Positions 44,266 to 52,879 of a stretch of DNA of 64,000 nucleotides are shown one piece after another. The number at the start of each line of letters is the position of its first letter. Position 1 is the stretch's first letter. The stretch is from Erythrobacter sp. (GTDB lineage Bacteria; Pseudomonadota; Alphaproteobacteria; Sphingomonadales; Sphingomonadaceae). The position numbers and the translations under genes were made by a program. The notes below the pieces were generated by a model. The model worked only from the letters and a program-made list of their open reading frames with translations, was not told where the DNA came from and did not search any database. Location of the stretch: assembly GCA_030148605.1 (NCBI GenBank), contig JASBTD010000052.1, forward strand, positions 1 to 64,000. The letters run 5' to 3'.

Positions 44266-44307
44266 GGGTGTTTTCCTTTTCAGGTTTTTCTTGGGGGGAT
44301 GTGCGGT

Positions 44308-44850
44308 TCAGGCCGCGCGGGTCGAAACGACCGGAAAATCAATCTCGGTCGCAGCGATGTGGTTGAAGTAGTTGGTGAAGATGTTGAGCGCGGTGACCGC
44401 GATCAGCTCGACGAGGTGACCTTCGTCGAAACCGGCGGCGTAGAAGGCCGCTATGTCGGCATCGCTGAGGACGCCGCGCTGATTGACGATCTTGCGGGTC
44501 AGCATGACGATGGCACCATCGCTGCCGGGCAGGTCTCCGCCGGCGATGACCTGCTTCATATCCGCTTGGCCGATCCCGACCATTCGGCCGAGAGCGCTGT
44601 GGGCAGATGCGCAATAGTCGCAGCTGTTCTCACCTGCGACTGCGAGTGCAGCCAGTTCGCGCTGGGCGGCGGTAAAGCGACCGTTTCCGATCGCATCGCT
44701 GAAACCGAGATAGGCTTCCAGCGCAGCGGGTGACTGCGCCATCGTGCGCAGGATGTTGGGCACGCCGCCCATCTTCTGGCGAATGGCTTCAAAAAGCCTG
44801 CCGACGGTTTCGTCATTCGTGTCGAGAGGCAGGGATTGGATCCGTTGCAT
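44308..44850 (-). CDS. AhpD-like carboxymuconolactone decarboxylase-family protein
   Basis: A 180-residue alkylhydroperoxidase-like protein with the redox motif ENSCDYCASAHSALG (CxxC plus His) at about residues 78-92. AhpD-like proteins reduce peroxides or carry disulfides. The start at 44850 has AAGGAG 8 bases upstream. It is the first gene after the AraC regulator and may be its target, together with the YHS and VOC genes. Confidence 0.88.
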   Translation of the reverse strand: MQRIQSLPLDTNDETVGRLFEAIRQKMGGVPNILRTMAQSPAALEAYLGFSDAIGNGRFTAAQRELAALAVAGENSCDYCASAHSALGRMVGIGQADMKQVIAGGDLPGSDGAIVMLTRKIVNQRGVLSDADIAAFYAAGFDEGHLVELIAVTALNIFTNYFNHIAATEIDFPVVSTRAA

Positions 44851-44966
44851 GGGTAACTCCTTATTTGCGTTGTTGACGCAGCGGAGATGCAAGCGGTGAG
44901 ACTTTTGGGCAATATCTGGGCATGATATTGGGATTTTCCGCTAATCAAAGCGGACGATCTGCAAAT

Positions 44967-45896
44967 CTAAGCGGCCAAACGGCTGCGAAAACTCGTCGGA
45001 GATTCGCCGAACATATTGGCAAAAGCCCGGGTGAAGGCGGCCGGAGACTGATATCCGATTCGCCCAGCCACCTCCTGGATCGTGATCTTTCCCTCGCGCA
45101 GCAGGGCGCAGGCTTTCTGCAAACGCCATTCTGCCAGATAGGTCAGCGGTCCACAGCCCACGAGTTCCTGAAAACGTGCAGCAAAACGGCTGCGTGACAT
45201 CGCCGCCTCGCCCGCCAGCGCCTCGACCGTCCAGTGCGTGGCGACATCGCGGTGCATGGCCTCGATCGCACGCGAGATCTTGGGGTCGCTTAACGCTTCC
45301 ATCAATCCTGAAAGCTGTTGTGACTGGGACCCGCACGAACGAACGGTTTCGATGAAGATGATCTCCGACATGCGGCGCACGACCGCCATCGAGCCGGGAT
45401 TGTCATCGGCCATTTGTCGCGCCATCAGCCTTAGCGCCTCGTCGAGCCAAAAGGTCGAGCGGCGTATGCTGGCGCTGACATGGAGGAGGCTGGGCAGCGA
45501 ACGCAGCAGTGGATGATCACTGCCATCGGCAAAGGTGAAATGGCCGCACATCAACTGGGTGGCTGCGTTTTCGCACCCTCCGCCGACTCTGAAAACTGGG
45601 CCGCCCGAGTAGTCATTGTCCGCCATGACCCTTTCAAGCTCGACAGGTTTGCGCTCTGGGGTATCGGATAGTGCATGCGCTGCGCCTGCCGGCACGAGCA
45701 CCAGATCGCCCTGGCGCAGATGGATAGGTGCCTCGTCACCGGCCCGCACCCAGCATTCGCCTTGCACTGCGTAGTGGAAACGAATTGCCGAGGCATAATT
45801 GGGAACGCCAATCGACCAAGGGCTGTTAAAGCATGTGCGGAAATAGAACTGGCCTTGCAGCGAGAGGGAATCGAGAATGTCGCTCAGCAAGTCCAT
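44967..45896 (-). CDS. AraC-family transcriptional regulator with cupin sensor
   Basis: A 309-residue regulator: N-terminal cupin domain (GDLVLVPAGAAHAL near residues 66-79) and a C-terminal double helix-turn-helix of the AraC type (WTVEALAGEAAMSRSRFAARF, IQEVAGRIGYQSPAAFTRAF). The start at 45896 is preferred because the longer frame (46007) would overlap the end of the neighbouring outer-membrane gene. It probably controls the adjacent AhpD-YHS-VOC set. Confidence 0.9.
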   Translation of the reverse strand: MDLLSDILDSLSLQGQFYFRTCFNSPWSIGVPNYASAIRFHYAVQGECWVRAGDEAPIHLRQGDLVLVPAGAAHALSDTPERKPVELERVMADNDYSGGPVFRVGGGCENAATQLMCGHFTFADGSDHPLLRSLPSLLHVSASIRRSTFWLDEALRLMARQMADDNPGSMAVVRRMSEIIFIETVRSCGSQSQQLSGLMEALSDPKISRAIEAMHRDVATHWTVEALAGEAAMSRSRFAARFQELVGCGPLTYLAEWRLQKACALLREGKITIQEVAGRIGYQSPAAFTRAFANMFGESPTSFRSRLAA

Positions 45897-45961
45897 TGAT
45901 GCGCTCCACGTCAATATGTGAGAATGCGGAGGCTTCCAGACGGTCGCCCCCGCCTTCCAAT

Positions 45962-46576
45962 TTAGAAGTTCCAGAGGACGCCCGCCAGTACCTGGTGGCG
46001 ATCCCAATTGGCGGCACCATTGCCGAGGTCCGAGTAGCGGTATTCGAGACGACTCCGCAGATTGTTACCGAACGCGTATTCGAGACCCCCACCTGCGAGC
46101 CAGCCGTCGGCATTGTCCTTGTCGCGCAATGTCGGTTCGCCTACCTCGGTCAAGGTCGCTTCGACCCGGCTGTTCTGATAGCCGCCTCGCACGTAGAGCA
46201 GCGCCTTGTCAGTCACCAGATAACCCGCGCGGCCTGTGAACTCGAAGGTGTATTCAGGATCGAGCTCGATTGCGCCATTGGCATTGCCCAGCCGCAGTTC
46301 ATCATCGGCGCCGAGCCCGAATGCTGCCTCGACGCCTAGACGGACCTTGGGGGTGACTGCGTAATCGTAGCCGGCAAACAGCTGGAAGTAGGCGGCGTCG
46401 CGGTCGAGCTCGCGGTCGAGTTCGAAGTCTTCACCGAGATCCGGACCGATCTCATCGCGACTGTAACCTGCGGCGGCACCGACGAACGGTCCTTCGAATT
46501 CTTCTGCCTGTGCAGGGTTGGAAATTGCAACAAGCGCGAGCGGGGTTAGCAGCAGCGCGCCAATTCGAGTATTCAT
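45962..46576 (-). CDS. Outer-membrane beta-barrel protein
   Basis: A 204-residue protein with a signal peptide (ending AQA near residue 24) and an eight-strand-type barrel: FVGAAAGYSRDE, YFQLFAGYDYAV, GYLVTDKALLYVRGGYQN, and a last strand ending in Phe. It resembles porin-family/OmpA-like small barrels common in sphingomonads. Specific function unknown. Confidence 0.85.
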   Translation of the reverse strand: MNTRIGALLLTPLALVAISNPAQAEEFEGPFVGAAAGYSRDEIGPDLGEDFELDRELDRDAAYFQLFAGYDYAVTPKVRLGVEAAFGLGADDELRLGNANGAIELDPEYTFEFTGRAGYLVTDKALLYVRGGYQNSRVEATLTEVGEPTLRDKDNADGWLAGGGLEYAFGNNLRSRLEYRYSDLGNGAANWDRHQVLAGVLWNF

Positions 46577-47099
46577 TGTCTTTCCTTTCTAGTCCGCGCC
46601 AATAGCGGGCGCCTGAAAGGAATTGGCATGGCCGGACGAAATGCAATGTGGGGCCAAGAAGTAGAGACCGTTTGCAAACCGAGTGGGACGTTCAGCAATG
46701 ACGGCCATTGAGAGACCCTGCTTGGAGAGCTACGAAAACCGAGAGGACGGATCAACGAAAGTCTGCTTTTGGGCCCTGGCAAGCAAAGCTCGAACGTCGG
46801 AGTTTGGGACGCAAGGCAGACCTTTTGCCTATGCTCACCGGCTCCGATGCAGCGCTCGAAAGCCCTTAAACTGTTGCGATGAACCTGAGGCTGCAAAAAA
46901 CCACTTGCAAGCGGCAGGCACTTATGGCTCCTAGGTAGGACATCGACCTGAGACGGTATTTGCAGATGGCCTCCTGGCTCAATCGCAAATGGATGTGGGC
47001 CCCTAAGTCATGGGGTCAGGTCCTGAAACTCCCGCGTGGAGGCAGGACCAACTGTGCACTCAGCTCCTCCTCCGCCGGAACCAACGGAAGGAGGAAATT
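46577..47099. other. Gene-free stretch before the phage remnant
   Basis: About 520 bases with no convincing ORF or RNA gene. Near the end, AAGGAGGA (47090-47097) is the ribosome site of the following methyltransferase gene. This segment may contain the old left junction of the phage-derived region, but no attachment repeat was found. Confidence 0.45.
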
Positions 47100-48656
47100 A
47101 TGAATAGCCAGGAACATCCCAAGAAAGCCAGCCCGTCGGCCGCAAAGACCAGCGACATCTCGACAACAAGCAAGGCGCCTTCCGGCGGCAACAAGAAGCC
47201 TGCCGCCAAGGGCAAGATGTTCTCAAACAGAATGAAAGAGCAGCTGCAGGCAAAGTCTCGCACGCGGCGCAAAGTGCATGCGGCAAGAACAAGGGTCGTT
47301 GATGCTGCGTCCCGCCCTGCGCGCAACGACCTATCCCCAAAGCTTGTGGTCATCGAGAAGCCCCTGGCTGAACTTCAGCCCTCGCCCAACCGCACGCGCA
47401 TCACTTTGCCAGAACAACTCGAGAAAGTGATTTCGTCGATCCGAACATTCGGTTTGGTGATGCCGGTGCTGATTGATCAGAATGATGTGGTCGTATCCGG
47501 CCATGTCCTGTGCGAAGCGGCAGAACAGCTCGGTTTCGAGACAGTGCCTTGCCTGTCGGTCGAACATCTCGATGAGGTCGAGATCGAAGCGCTCGCACTC
47601 GCCCTCAATCGCATCGGCGAGACAGGCACCTGGGACATGGACCTGCTGCGCGAACAGATGATCAGGCTCGAGTCAGAGGGGATCGATCTCACAAGCACTG
47701 GCTTCACACTGCCCGAGATCGACCAGATTACGCTCCTGTCCCAACCGGCTGAAGGTGACAACGACGCTGACGAGTTCGAGGAAGATGAAGGCGACAGGCC
47801 TGTCGTCTCGCGCCTCGGCGACATCTACCAGCTGGGCGTCCACCGCCTGCATTGCGCCGATGCGCTGGAGATGGACTCGTATGTGCGCCTGCTTGCGGGC
47901 GAGCTTGCCCAATGCATCTTCAGCGACCCGCCCTACGGCTGCGAGATAGAAGGCTTTGTAAGCGGCCTAGGCAAGCACAAGCACCAGAATTTTCTTGAAG
48001 GAGCGGGTGATATGGATCGCGGGGAACTTCAGGAGTTTTTCGCGACCTATCTGGAACACTGCAAGGCATCCTCCTCAGCCGGAGCAATCATCTATGCCTG
48101 CATGGACTGGCGCCAGATCGACATTCTGCTGCTCGCCGCGATGGATGTTCGCCTCACCCGCAACAACATTGCTGTATGGGACAAGGGTTCTGGCGGTATG
48201 GGTGGCCTCTACCGCAACGCGCATGAGTTCGTTGCGGTCTTCTGCAATGGCAAGATCCCAGCCACCAACAACATCCGGCTCGGCCGACATGGCCGGGATC
48301 GCTGCAACATCTGGCGCTATCCTGGTGCTAACCGGCCGGGGTCTTCCTCGGCCAAGGCGCTCATTGATCACCCGACTCCGAAGCCAATTCCGCTGGTCGA
48401 GGATGCCCTGCTTGATGTCACCAATCGCGGCGATATCGTGCTGGATCCCTTTATCGGATCAGGCAGCACCATTCTCGCTGCCGAGAGCACTGGGCGTATC
48501 TGTCGCGGCATCGAACTCGATCCCAAATATGTCGACCGGACGATCCGCCGCTGGGAGCGCGAGACTGGTATACCAGCCATTCACATCGAGACCGGGCTGA
48601 CCTTCGACGAGCTCGCAAGGGTTCGTTTCTCGGAAGGGGGGGCGAGCCATGGCTAA
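47100..48656 (+). CDS. Phage-type ParB-like/DNA methyltransferase fusion
   Basis: A 518-residue protein. After a basic N-terminus comes a ParB-like nuclease domain (about residues 80-190, with VVSGHVLCEAAEQLG). Then follows a beta-class amino-methyltransferase: DPPYG near residue 275 and DPFIGSGSTILAAE near residue 449. Such fusions are common in phage and prophage packaging regions. The start at 47100 has AAGGAGGA upstream. It overlaps the DUF5681 gene by 8 bases, and with the terminase it forms a phage cassette. Confidence 0.88.
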   Translation: MNSQEHPKKASPSAAKTSDISTTSKAPSGGNKKPAAKGKMFSNRMKEQLQAKSRTRRKVHAARTRVVDAASRPARNDLSPKLVVIEKPLAELQPSPNRTRITLPEQLEKVISSIRTFGLVMPVLIDQNDVVVSGHVLCEAAEQLGFETVPCLSVEHLDEVEIEALALALNRIGETGTWDMDLLREQMIRLESEGIDLTSTGFTLPEIDQITLLSQPAEGDNDADEFEEDEGDRPVVSRLGDIYQLGVHRLHCADALEMDSYVRLLAGELAQCIFSDPPYGCEIEGFVSGLGKHKHQNFLEGAGDMDRGELQEFFATYLEHCKASSSAGAIIYACMDWRQIDILLLAAMDVRLTRNNIAVWDKGSGGMGGLYRNAHEFVAVFCNGKIPATNNIRLGRHGRDRCNIWRYPGANRPGSSSAKALIDHPTPKPIPLVEDALLDVTNRGDIVLDPFIGSGSTILAAESTGRICRGIELDPKYVDRTIRRWERETGIPAIHIETGLTFDELARVRFSEGGASHG

Positions 48657-49071
48657 GGACCCAAACAAGAAGCCATCCAAATGGGCCAAGGGCAAGACCG
48701 ACCCTGACACCTGGTGGAAGAAGGGCGACCCATCCCCCAATCCCAAGGGACGTCCCAAGGGTTCGAAGAACCAGAAGACATTGTGGAAGGAGGCAGTCCA
48801 GAAAAAGATCACCGTCAATTTCGACGGTGAGACCCAGAAGATGACCAAACAGGAACTGACCTATCATCAGCTCGCCCAGAAGGCCGCATCCGGCGACCTC
48901 AAGGCTATCGCCATGCAGATGAGCCTCGATGAGAAGTTCGACCCTGGTGAGACTATCCCTCCAACCAAGGCGGAATCCGCTGCCGACTTCGACACCTTCG
49001 AGGAATGGCTCAAGCTGCGAGAGACATTCAAGGTCGTCAAACAATCAGACGAGGAGGAAAACAATGGCTGA
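48649..49071 (+). CDS. DUF5681-family protein
   Basis: A 140-residue basic protein with the diagnostic WWKKGDPSPNPKGRPKGSKN at residues about 24-43. DUF5681 proteins usually sit directly before terminase genes, perhaps as a small-terminase-like partner; that role is inferred. It overlaps both neighbours by 8 bases. Confidence 0.85.
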   Translation: MAKDPNKKPSKWAKGKTDPDTWWKKGDPSPNPKGRPKGSKNQKTLWKEAVQKKITVNFDGETQKMTKQELTYHQLAQKAASGDLKAIAMQMSLDEKFDPGETIPPTKAESAADFDTFEEWLKLRETFKVVKQSDEEENNG

Positions 49072-50479
49072 TCCCTTCGAACTGCGCCAGATCGTCGATG
49101 ACCTTTGCCGCAAGGACTTCTTTGCCTTTGCCATTCGCGCTTTCCCGATCCTCGAGCCGGGCAAGCTCTATATGGCACCGCATATCGCGATCATCTGCTT
49201 CCTGCTGATGAAAATCTTCAGAGGCGATATCAGGCGCGCGCTCGTCTGCATCCCGCCGCGCTATCTCAAGACCTACCTGATCTCGATTGCCTATCCAGCC
49301 TGGCTGCTCGGCCAGGATCCCAAAATGCGGATCATCTGCGCTTCATATGGAACCGATCTGGCCGAGAAGTTCAGCGCCGATACGCTCAAGTTGATGAAGT
49401 CACCATGGTACAGGCGGGTGTTTCCAAACACCCATCTCGATCCCAAGCAGCAGAACAAGACCGAGATCGGGACCACGGTGGGTGGCTACCGCTTTGCCAC
49501 CTCTACAGGGGCGACGCTCACCGGCCGGGGCGCAGACGCGATCATCATCGATGATCCAATCAAGGCGAGCGAGGGACACTCGCCCACCGCCCGCGCCAAG
49601 TGCATCGAGTGGTTCAAATCGACCATCCACACGCGCTTCAATCACCCCAAGAAGGGCAGGTTGATCGTCGTCGCGCAAAGGCTCCACTAGGAGGACCTTC
49701 CCGGTCACATCATCGAGACCGGAGGCTGGACCGAGCTGATCCTGCCGGCGATCCAGCCGAAAACCCAAGTCTTCGACATTGTCGAGGGTGGCCTCAAGGT
49801 CCGCTTCAAGGCTGGCCGCGTTCTGCAACCTGAGCGCCATGACCTGAAGGATCTTGAGCAGCTCAAGAAGGAAATGGGGGAGTTCGATTTTGAAGCCCAG
49901 TTCAACCAGAGCCCGCTGCCGCCGGGAGGGGCGATCATCAAGGAGCAGTGGGTCCGGCGCTACGATAAGCCGCCCAAGCCATCCCAGACCATGGCCATCG
50001 TCCAGAGCTGGGACACCGCCTATCAGGGCGACGAGGAAAGCGCCTGGAGCGCATGCACCACCTGGGCGATGTGTCCAGACAGCTTCTATCTGCTCGATGT
50101 CTGGCGGGAACGGCCAAGCTTTCCTGACCTCGTAAAGGCGGTCTACAAACTCAAAGAGACGCACAAGGCAAGGCTCGTGATCGTAGAACAGAAAGCCAGC
50201 GGCATCAGCCTCGTCGAGACTATCCATGATCTTGATGGTCAAAAGTGGCTGGTCAATCTCTTGCCGTCCAAAGGCAAGGTTGAACGTACCGAGCAGCAGG
50301 CTGTGAAGTTCGAGCAGGGAAAGGTCTGGTTACCTGAAGAGGCTCCCTGGCTTGCTGCTTTTGAAGCCGAGCTCTTCAGTTTTCCCCACTGCAAGTTCAA
50401 GGACCAAGTCGACTCAACCGTCCAGTTCCTCGCCGCGACCGATTATCACAAGTTCAAAATGCTCCTGAAACACCTCTGA
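49064..50479 (+). pseudogene. Phage terminase large subunit, broken by an in-frame TAG
   Basis: The frame from 49064 (GAGGAGGA upstream) to 50479 would give about 471 residues. The ATPase part has PPRYLKTYLIS as Walker A variant and ADAIIIDDP as Walker B. The nuclease part has SWDTAYQGD, VIVEQKASG and VDSTVQFLAA. At 49688-49690 a TAG interrupts the frame inside the usual QRLH-x-EDLPGH motif; the frame continues unchanged after it, so one base change (GAG to TAG fits best) caused it. The last ATPase and the nuclease halves are separated. Readthrough cannot be excluded. Confidence 0.85.
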
Positions 50480-50507
50480 CCTTCGCCTGAAAAGCCAAGC
50501 CTTCGCT

Positions 50508-50539
50508 AGCCCGGTCTGCCTGCACAGGCCGGGCTTTTT
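50508..50539 (+). terminator. Rho-independent terminator after the phage genes
   Basis: AGCCCGG pairs with CCGGGCT (50508-50514 and 50529-50535), followed by a run of five T. It lies 29 bases after the terminase stop. Confidence 0.75.
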
Positions 50540-50834
50540 CCTGTTCTGGCGCATACCCACCTCCCGCCAACCAACTGTTCTCTCAGGCGAATAGGATACG
50601 TCGGCGCTCGCTTTCCGTGTTCTTTTTGTGATTTTCCGTGTTTTTCGGCCGGTAACACGGAAAAAATCCAAGACGGTACCACGCCAAAGGGCCGCGGAGA
50701 AAACCCGGCTTTCGGCCGGCCTTTCTCTCAGAATACCACTCTCTTTGGTACGGGTTCACAGCCGCAATCCCGCAGAACTGCGGGGTTCTGAGGGGGCAAT
50801 TCTCACGTGTCGGGAAAGTCGCAGACTAGGTGGC
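50540..50834. other. Non-coding, structured stretch left of the second IS6
   Basis: No ORF is credible here. It holds three evenly spaced copies of one 10-mer (listed separately) and several short stem-forming pairs, including CCAAAG/CTTTGG (about 50685 and 50736) and CCCGC/GCGGG around 50770-50785. It may be a former regulatory or attachment region. Confidence 0.4.
50612..50663. repeat. Three copies of TTTCCGTGTT at exact 21-bp intervals
   Basis: Copies lie at 50612-50621 and 50633-50642 (direct) and at 50654-50663 (inverted, AACACGGAAA). Each is separated by 11 bases, so the sites are on the same face of the helix two turns apart. This looks like a cooperative protein-binding array. Confidence 0.6.
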
Positions 50835-51671
50835 GGTGCTGTCAGTCTAATCGCAACTCGTCTCCCATCGACGGAGCTCTGCCCTACCCGCGCTTGGCTC
50901 AGGCCATAAGCGATTGCCACTCGGCCAGGGCGGCCGAGCGGCGAGTCTTGTAGGTCTGTCTATCGACGAGGTGACGTTCGAGGTTGAAGTGGTTGTGGAC
51001 GTTGGCGTGAACCGAGGCGAATTTCTGTAGGCTCTTCATTCGCCTGAACCGCTGCATCGATCGCTCGCGTCTTCGAAACGAGAGATGGCTGTTCTCTACT
51101 CGGTTGTTTGCCCAGCGCCCTACCTCCTGCTTCTCCTGGTTGCCGAGCTCGGTCATGGCTGCCTTGTAGGAGCGCAGCCCATCGGTGGTGATTGCCTCAG
51201 GTGAACCATGGCGCTTCAAGGCCCTCTTCATGAAGCGCATCGCTGCGTCCTTGTCGCGGGTCCTGGTGACGTAGCTCTCGAGGATCTCGCCCTCCTGGTC
51301 GACTGCGCGCCACAGGTAAACCATCTCGCCGTTGATCTTCACGTACATCTCGTCGAGGTGCCAGCGCCACTGCCTGAAGCCGCGCATCCGGCTGACCCTC
51401 TGCCTCCTGATATCGCCGGCAAACATCGGGCCGAACCTGTTCCACCAGTGGCGCACGGTCTCGTGGCAGATGTCGATCCCGCGCTCCGCCAGCAGGTCCT
51501 CGACGTTCCGCAAGGACAGCGGAAAGCGGACATACATCATCACCACCAGCCGGATCACCTCGGGCGAAGAGTTGAAATATCGGAACGGGCTGGCTGGCTT
51601 CTTCTTGCGGGGCATCGCACCGCCCTGCCCGCTCACTCCTTACCAGCGGGTGCATTTGCTTTGACAGCACC
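50835..51671 (-). mobile_element. Second IS6-family insertion sequence (837 bp)
   Basis: Ends GGTGCTGTCAGTCTAAT and, on the other strand, GGTGCTGTCAAAGCAAA (12 of 17 matching). One intact transposase on the minus strand. Flanking 8-mers (TAGGTGGC and CCGGGGCG) differ, so no target duplication remains. Its right end cuts a reductase gene, and its left end adjoins the phage remnant. Confidence 0.78.
50899..51615 (-). CDS. IS6-family DDE transposase
   Basis: A 238-residue transposase starting MPRKKKPASPFRYF (ATG at 51615). DDE triad: D in WHLDEMYVKI, D in TTDGLRSYK, E in NRVENSHLS. Complete length, so the element may still be active. An upstream in-frame GTG (51636) is a less likely start. Confidence 0.94.
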   Translation of the reverse strand: MPRKKKPASPFRYFNSSPEVIRLVVMMYVRFPLSLRNVEDLLAERGIDICHETVRHWWNRFGPMFAGDIRRQRVSRMRGFRQWRWHLDEMYVKINGEMVYLWRAVDQEGEILESYVTRTRDKDAAMRFMKRALKRHGSPEAITTDGLRSYKAAMTELGNQEKQEVGRWANNRVENSHLSFRRRERSMQRFRRMKSLQKFASVHANVHNHFNLERHLVDRQTYKTRRSAALAEWQSLMA

Positions 51672-51992
51672 CCGGGGCGCAAACCCCGAACCGTGCTCAG
51701 CTTTGGTTGCCAAACCCGCGACGCTCTTTTCGCGCTGGAACAGCTGGATTTGCGACGACAGTGGATGCCGGCATTGGAGACCCGGATCTGCGTAGACCGG
51801 GGGGACGCCGCCGATGGATTCCGTATTGGCAATCCTGTCGAAGCCATCACCTCCAATGACGAGCTTTCCCCGGACAGCGTAGCGTACCTGTGTGGTCCGC
51901 CGGGGATGATCGCTGCCGCGAGACAGCATCTCGAGAGGCTGGGCCTCCCGCCTGAGAACATCTTCGCGGAACAATTCGTGGCAAGCAAATAG
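51672..51992 (+). pseudogene. C-terminal fragment of an oxygenase electron-transfer reductase
   Basis: About 107 residues of a ferredoxin/flavodoxin-NAD(P) reductase-type protein. LSFGCQTRDALFALEQLD corresponds to the first part of the NAD-binding domain, and YLCGPPGMIAAARQHLERLG is the conserved end. The flavin-binding and iron-sulfur parts are missing because the IS6 element joins directly at 51671. Relatives serve aromatic ring-hydroxylating dioxygenases or monooxygenases, so an oxygenase was probably encoded to the left before the IS event. It lies 14 bases before the extradiol gene. Confidence 0.82.
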
Positions 51993-52006
51993 GAGAGGAC
52001 GCAAAA

Positions 52007-52876
52007 ATGGGTGTCAACAGTCTGGGATATGTCTGTCTCAACGTCAGCAAAATGGACGAGTGGTGCAAGTTGCTGGAGCGCGTCTTCGGTATGGAACCGC
52101 GACCGCGCAATGGTTCGACCGCGATCGACTACCGGATGGATAGCCATCACCACCGGCTCAGCCTCTACCCTTCGGCAGCCGATGGCATAGCCGCGGTCGG
52201 CTGGGAAGTCTCAAGCGAGGAGCGCCTCGACGAGCTTTCTATCGCGCTCAAGGAACAGGGGCTGGACGTGGTCGCAGGGTCGCCCGAATTATGCCGTGAA
52301 AGAAAAGTCCAGAAGCTATATAGCTATACCTGCCCGGTAACGCAGGCCGATAGCGAGATCTACTACGGGCCGCTCGTTACCAATGTCGCCTTCACTCCTA
52401 CACGGGGTATCTCCGGCTACAAGACCGACCATCAAGGGCTGGGTCATATCGTATTCTGGGTCAAAGATCTTGCCCAGGCCGTTAAGTTCTATGAAAATAT
52501 CATGGGCTTCGGTGTTTCCGACTATATCGCCTGGGACGTGCATGATGCGGTATTCCTACATTGCAACTCACGCCATCACACGCTCGCGTTGATGCAAGAC
52601 GGCCCCGGACCCGCAGGTGCGGTGATGCATATCATGCTCGAAGCCAATTCGCTCGACGATGTCGGCTCGGGCTACGATATTGTCCGCGATCTCGGCATTC
52701 CGGTCATGCTGGATCCAGGGAAGCACTCCAACGACCACATGCAGAGCTTTTATCTGGAGACTCCTTCCGGATTCTGGATCGAATATGGCTATGGCGGTCG
52801 CGAGATCGGCCCCGATTGGGAAATCAAATCCTACGATCAACCTATGCTTTGGGGCCATCGTCCGGTCAGCGCGTAG
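52007..52876 (+). CDS. Type I extradiol ring-cleavage dioxygenase (BphC-like)
   Basis: A 289-residue two-domain extradiol dioxygenase. Iron ligands at the expected places are H147 (GLGHIVFWV), H208 (VMHIMLEANS) and E259 (FWIEYG). H191 is a likely catalytic acid/base residue. Family members cleave 2,3-dihydroxybiphenyl or related catechols next to the two hydroxyls. AGGAGAGGA precedes the ATG. It is the first intact gene of the catabolic region; the exact catechol is unknown. Confidence 0.88.
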   Translation: MGVNSLGYVCLNVSKMDEWCKLLERVFGMEPRPRNGSTAIDYRMDSHHHRLSLYPSAADGIAAVGWEVSSEERLDELSIALKEQGLDVVAGSPELCRERKVQKLYSYTCPVTQADSEIYYGPLVTNVAFTPTRGISGYKTDHQGLGHIVFWVKDLAQAVKFYENIMGFGVSDYIAWDVHDAVFLHCNSRHHTLALMQDGPGPAGAVMHIMLEANSLDDVGSGYDIVRDLGIPVMLDPGKHSNDHMQSFYLETPSGFWIEYGYGGREIGPDWEIKSYDQPMLWGHRPVSA

Positions 52877-52879
52877 AAC

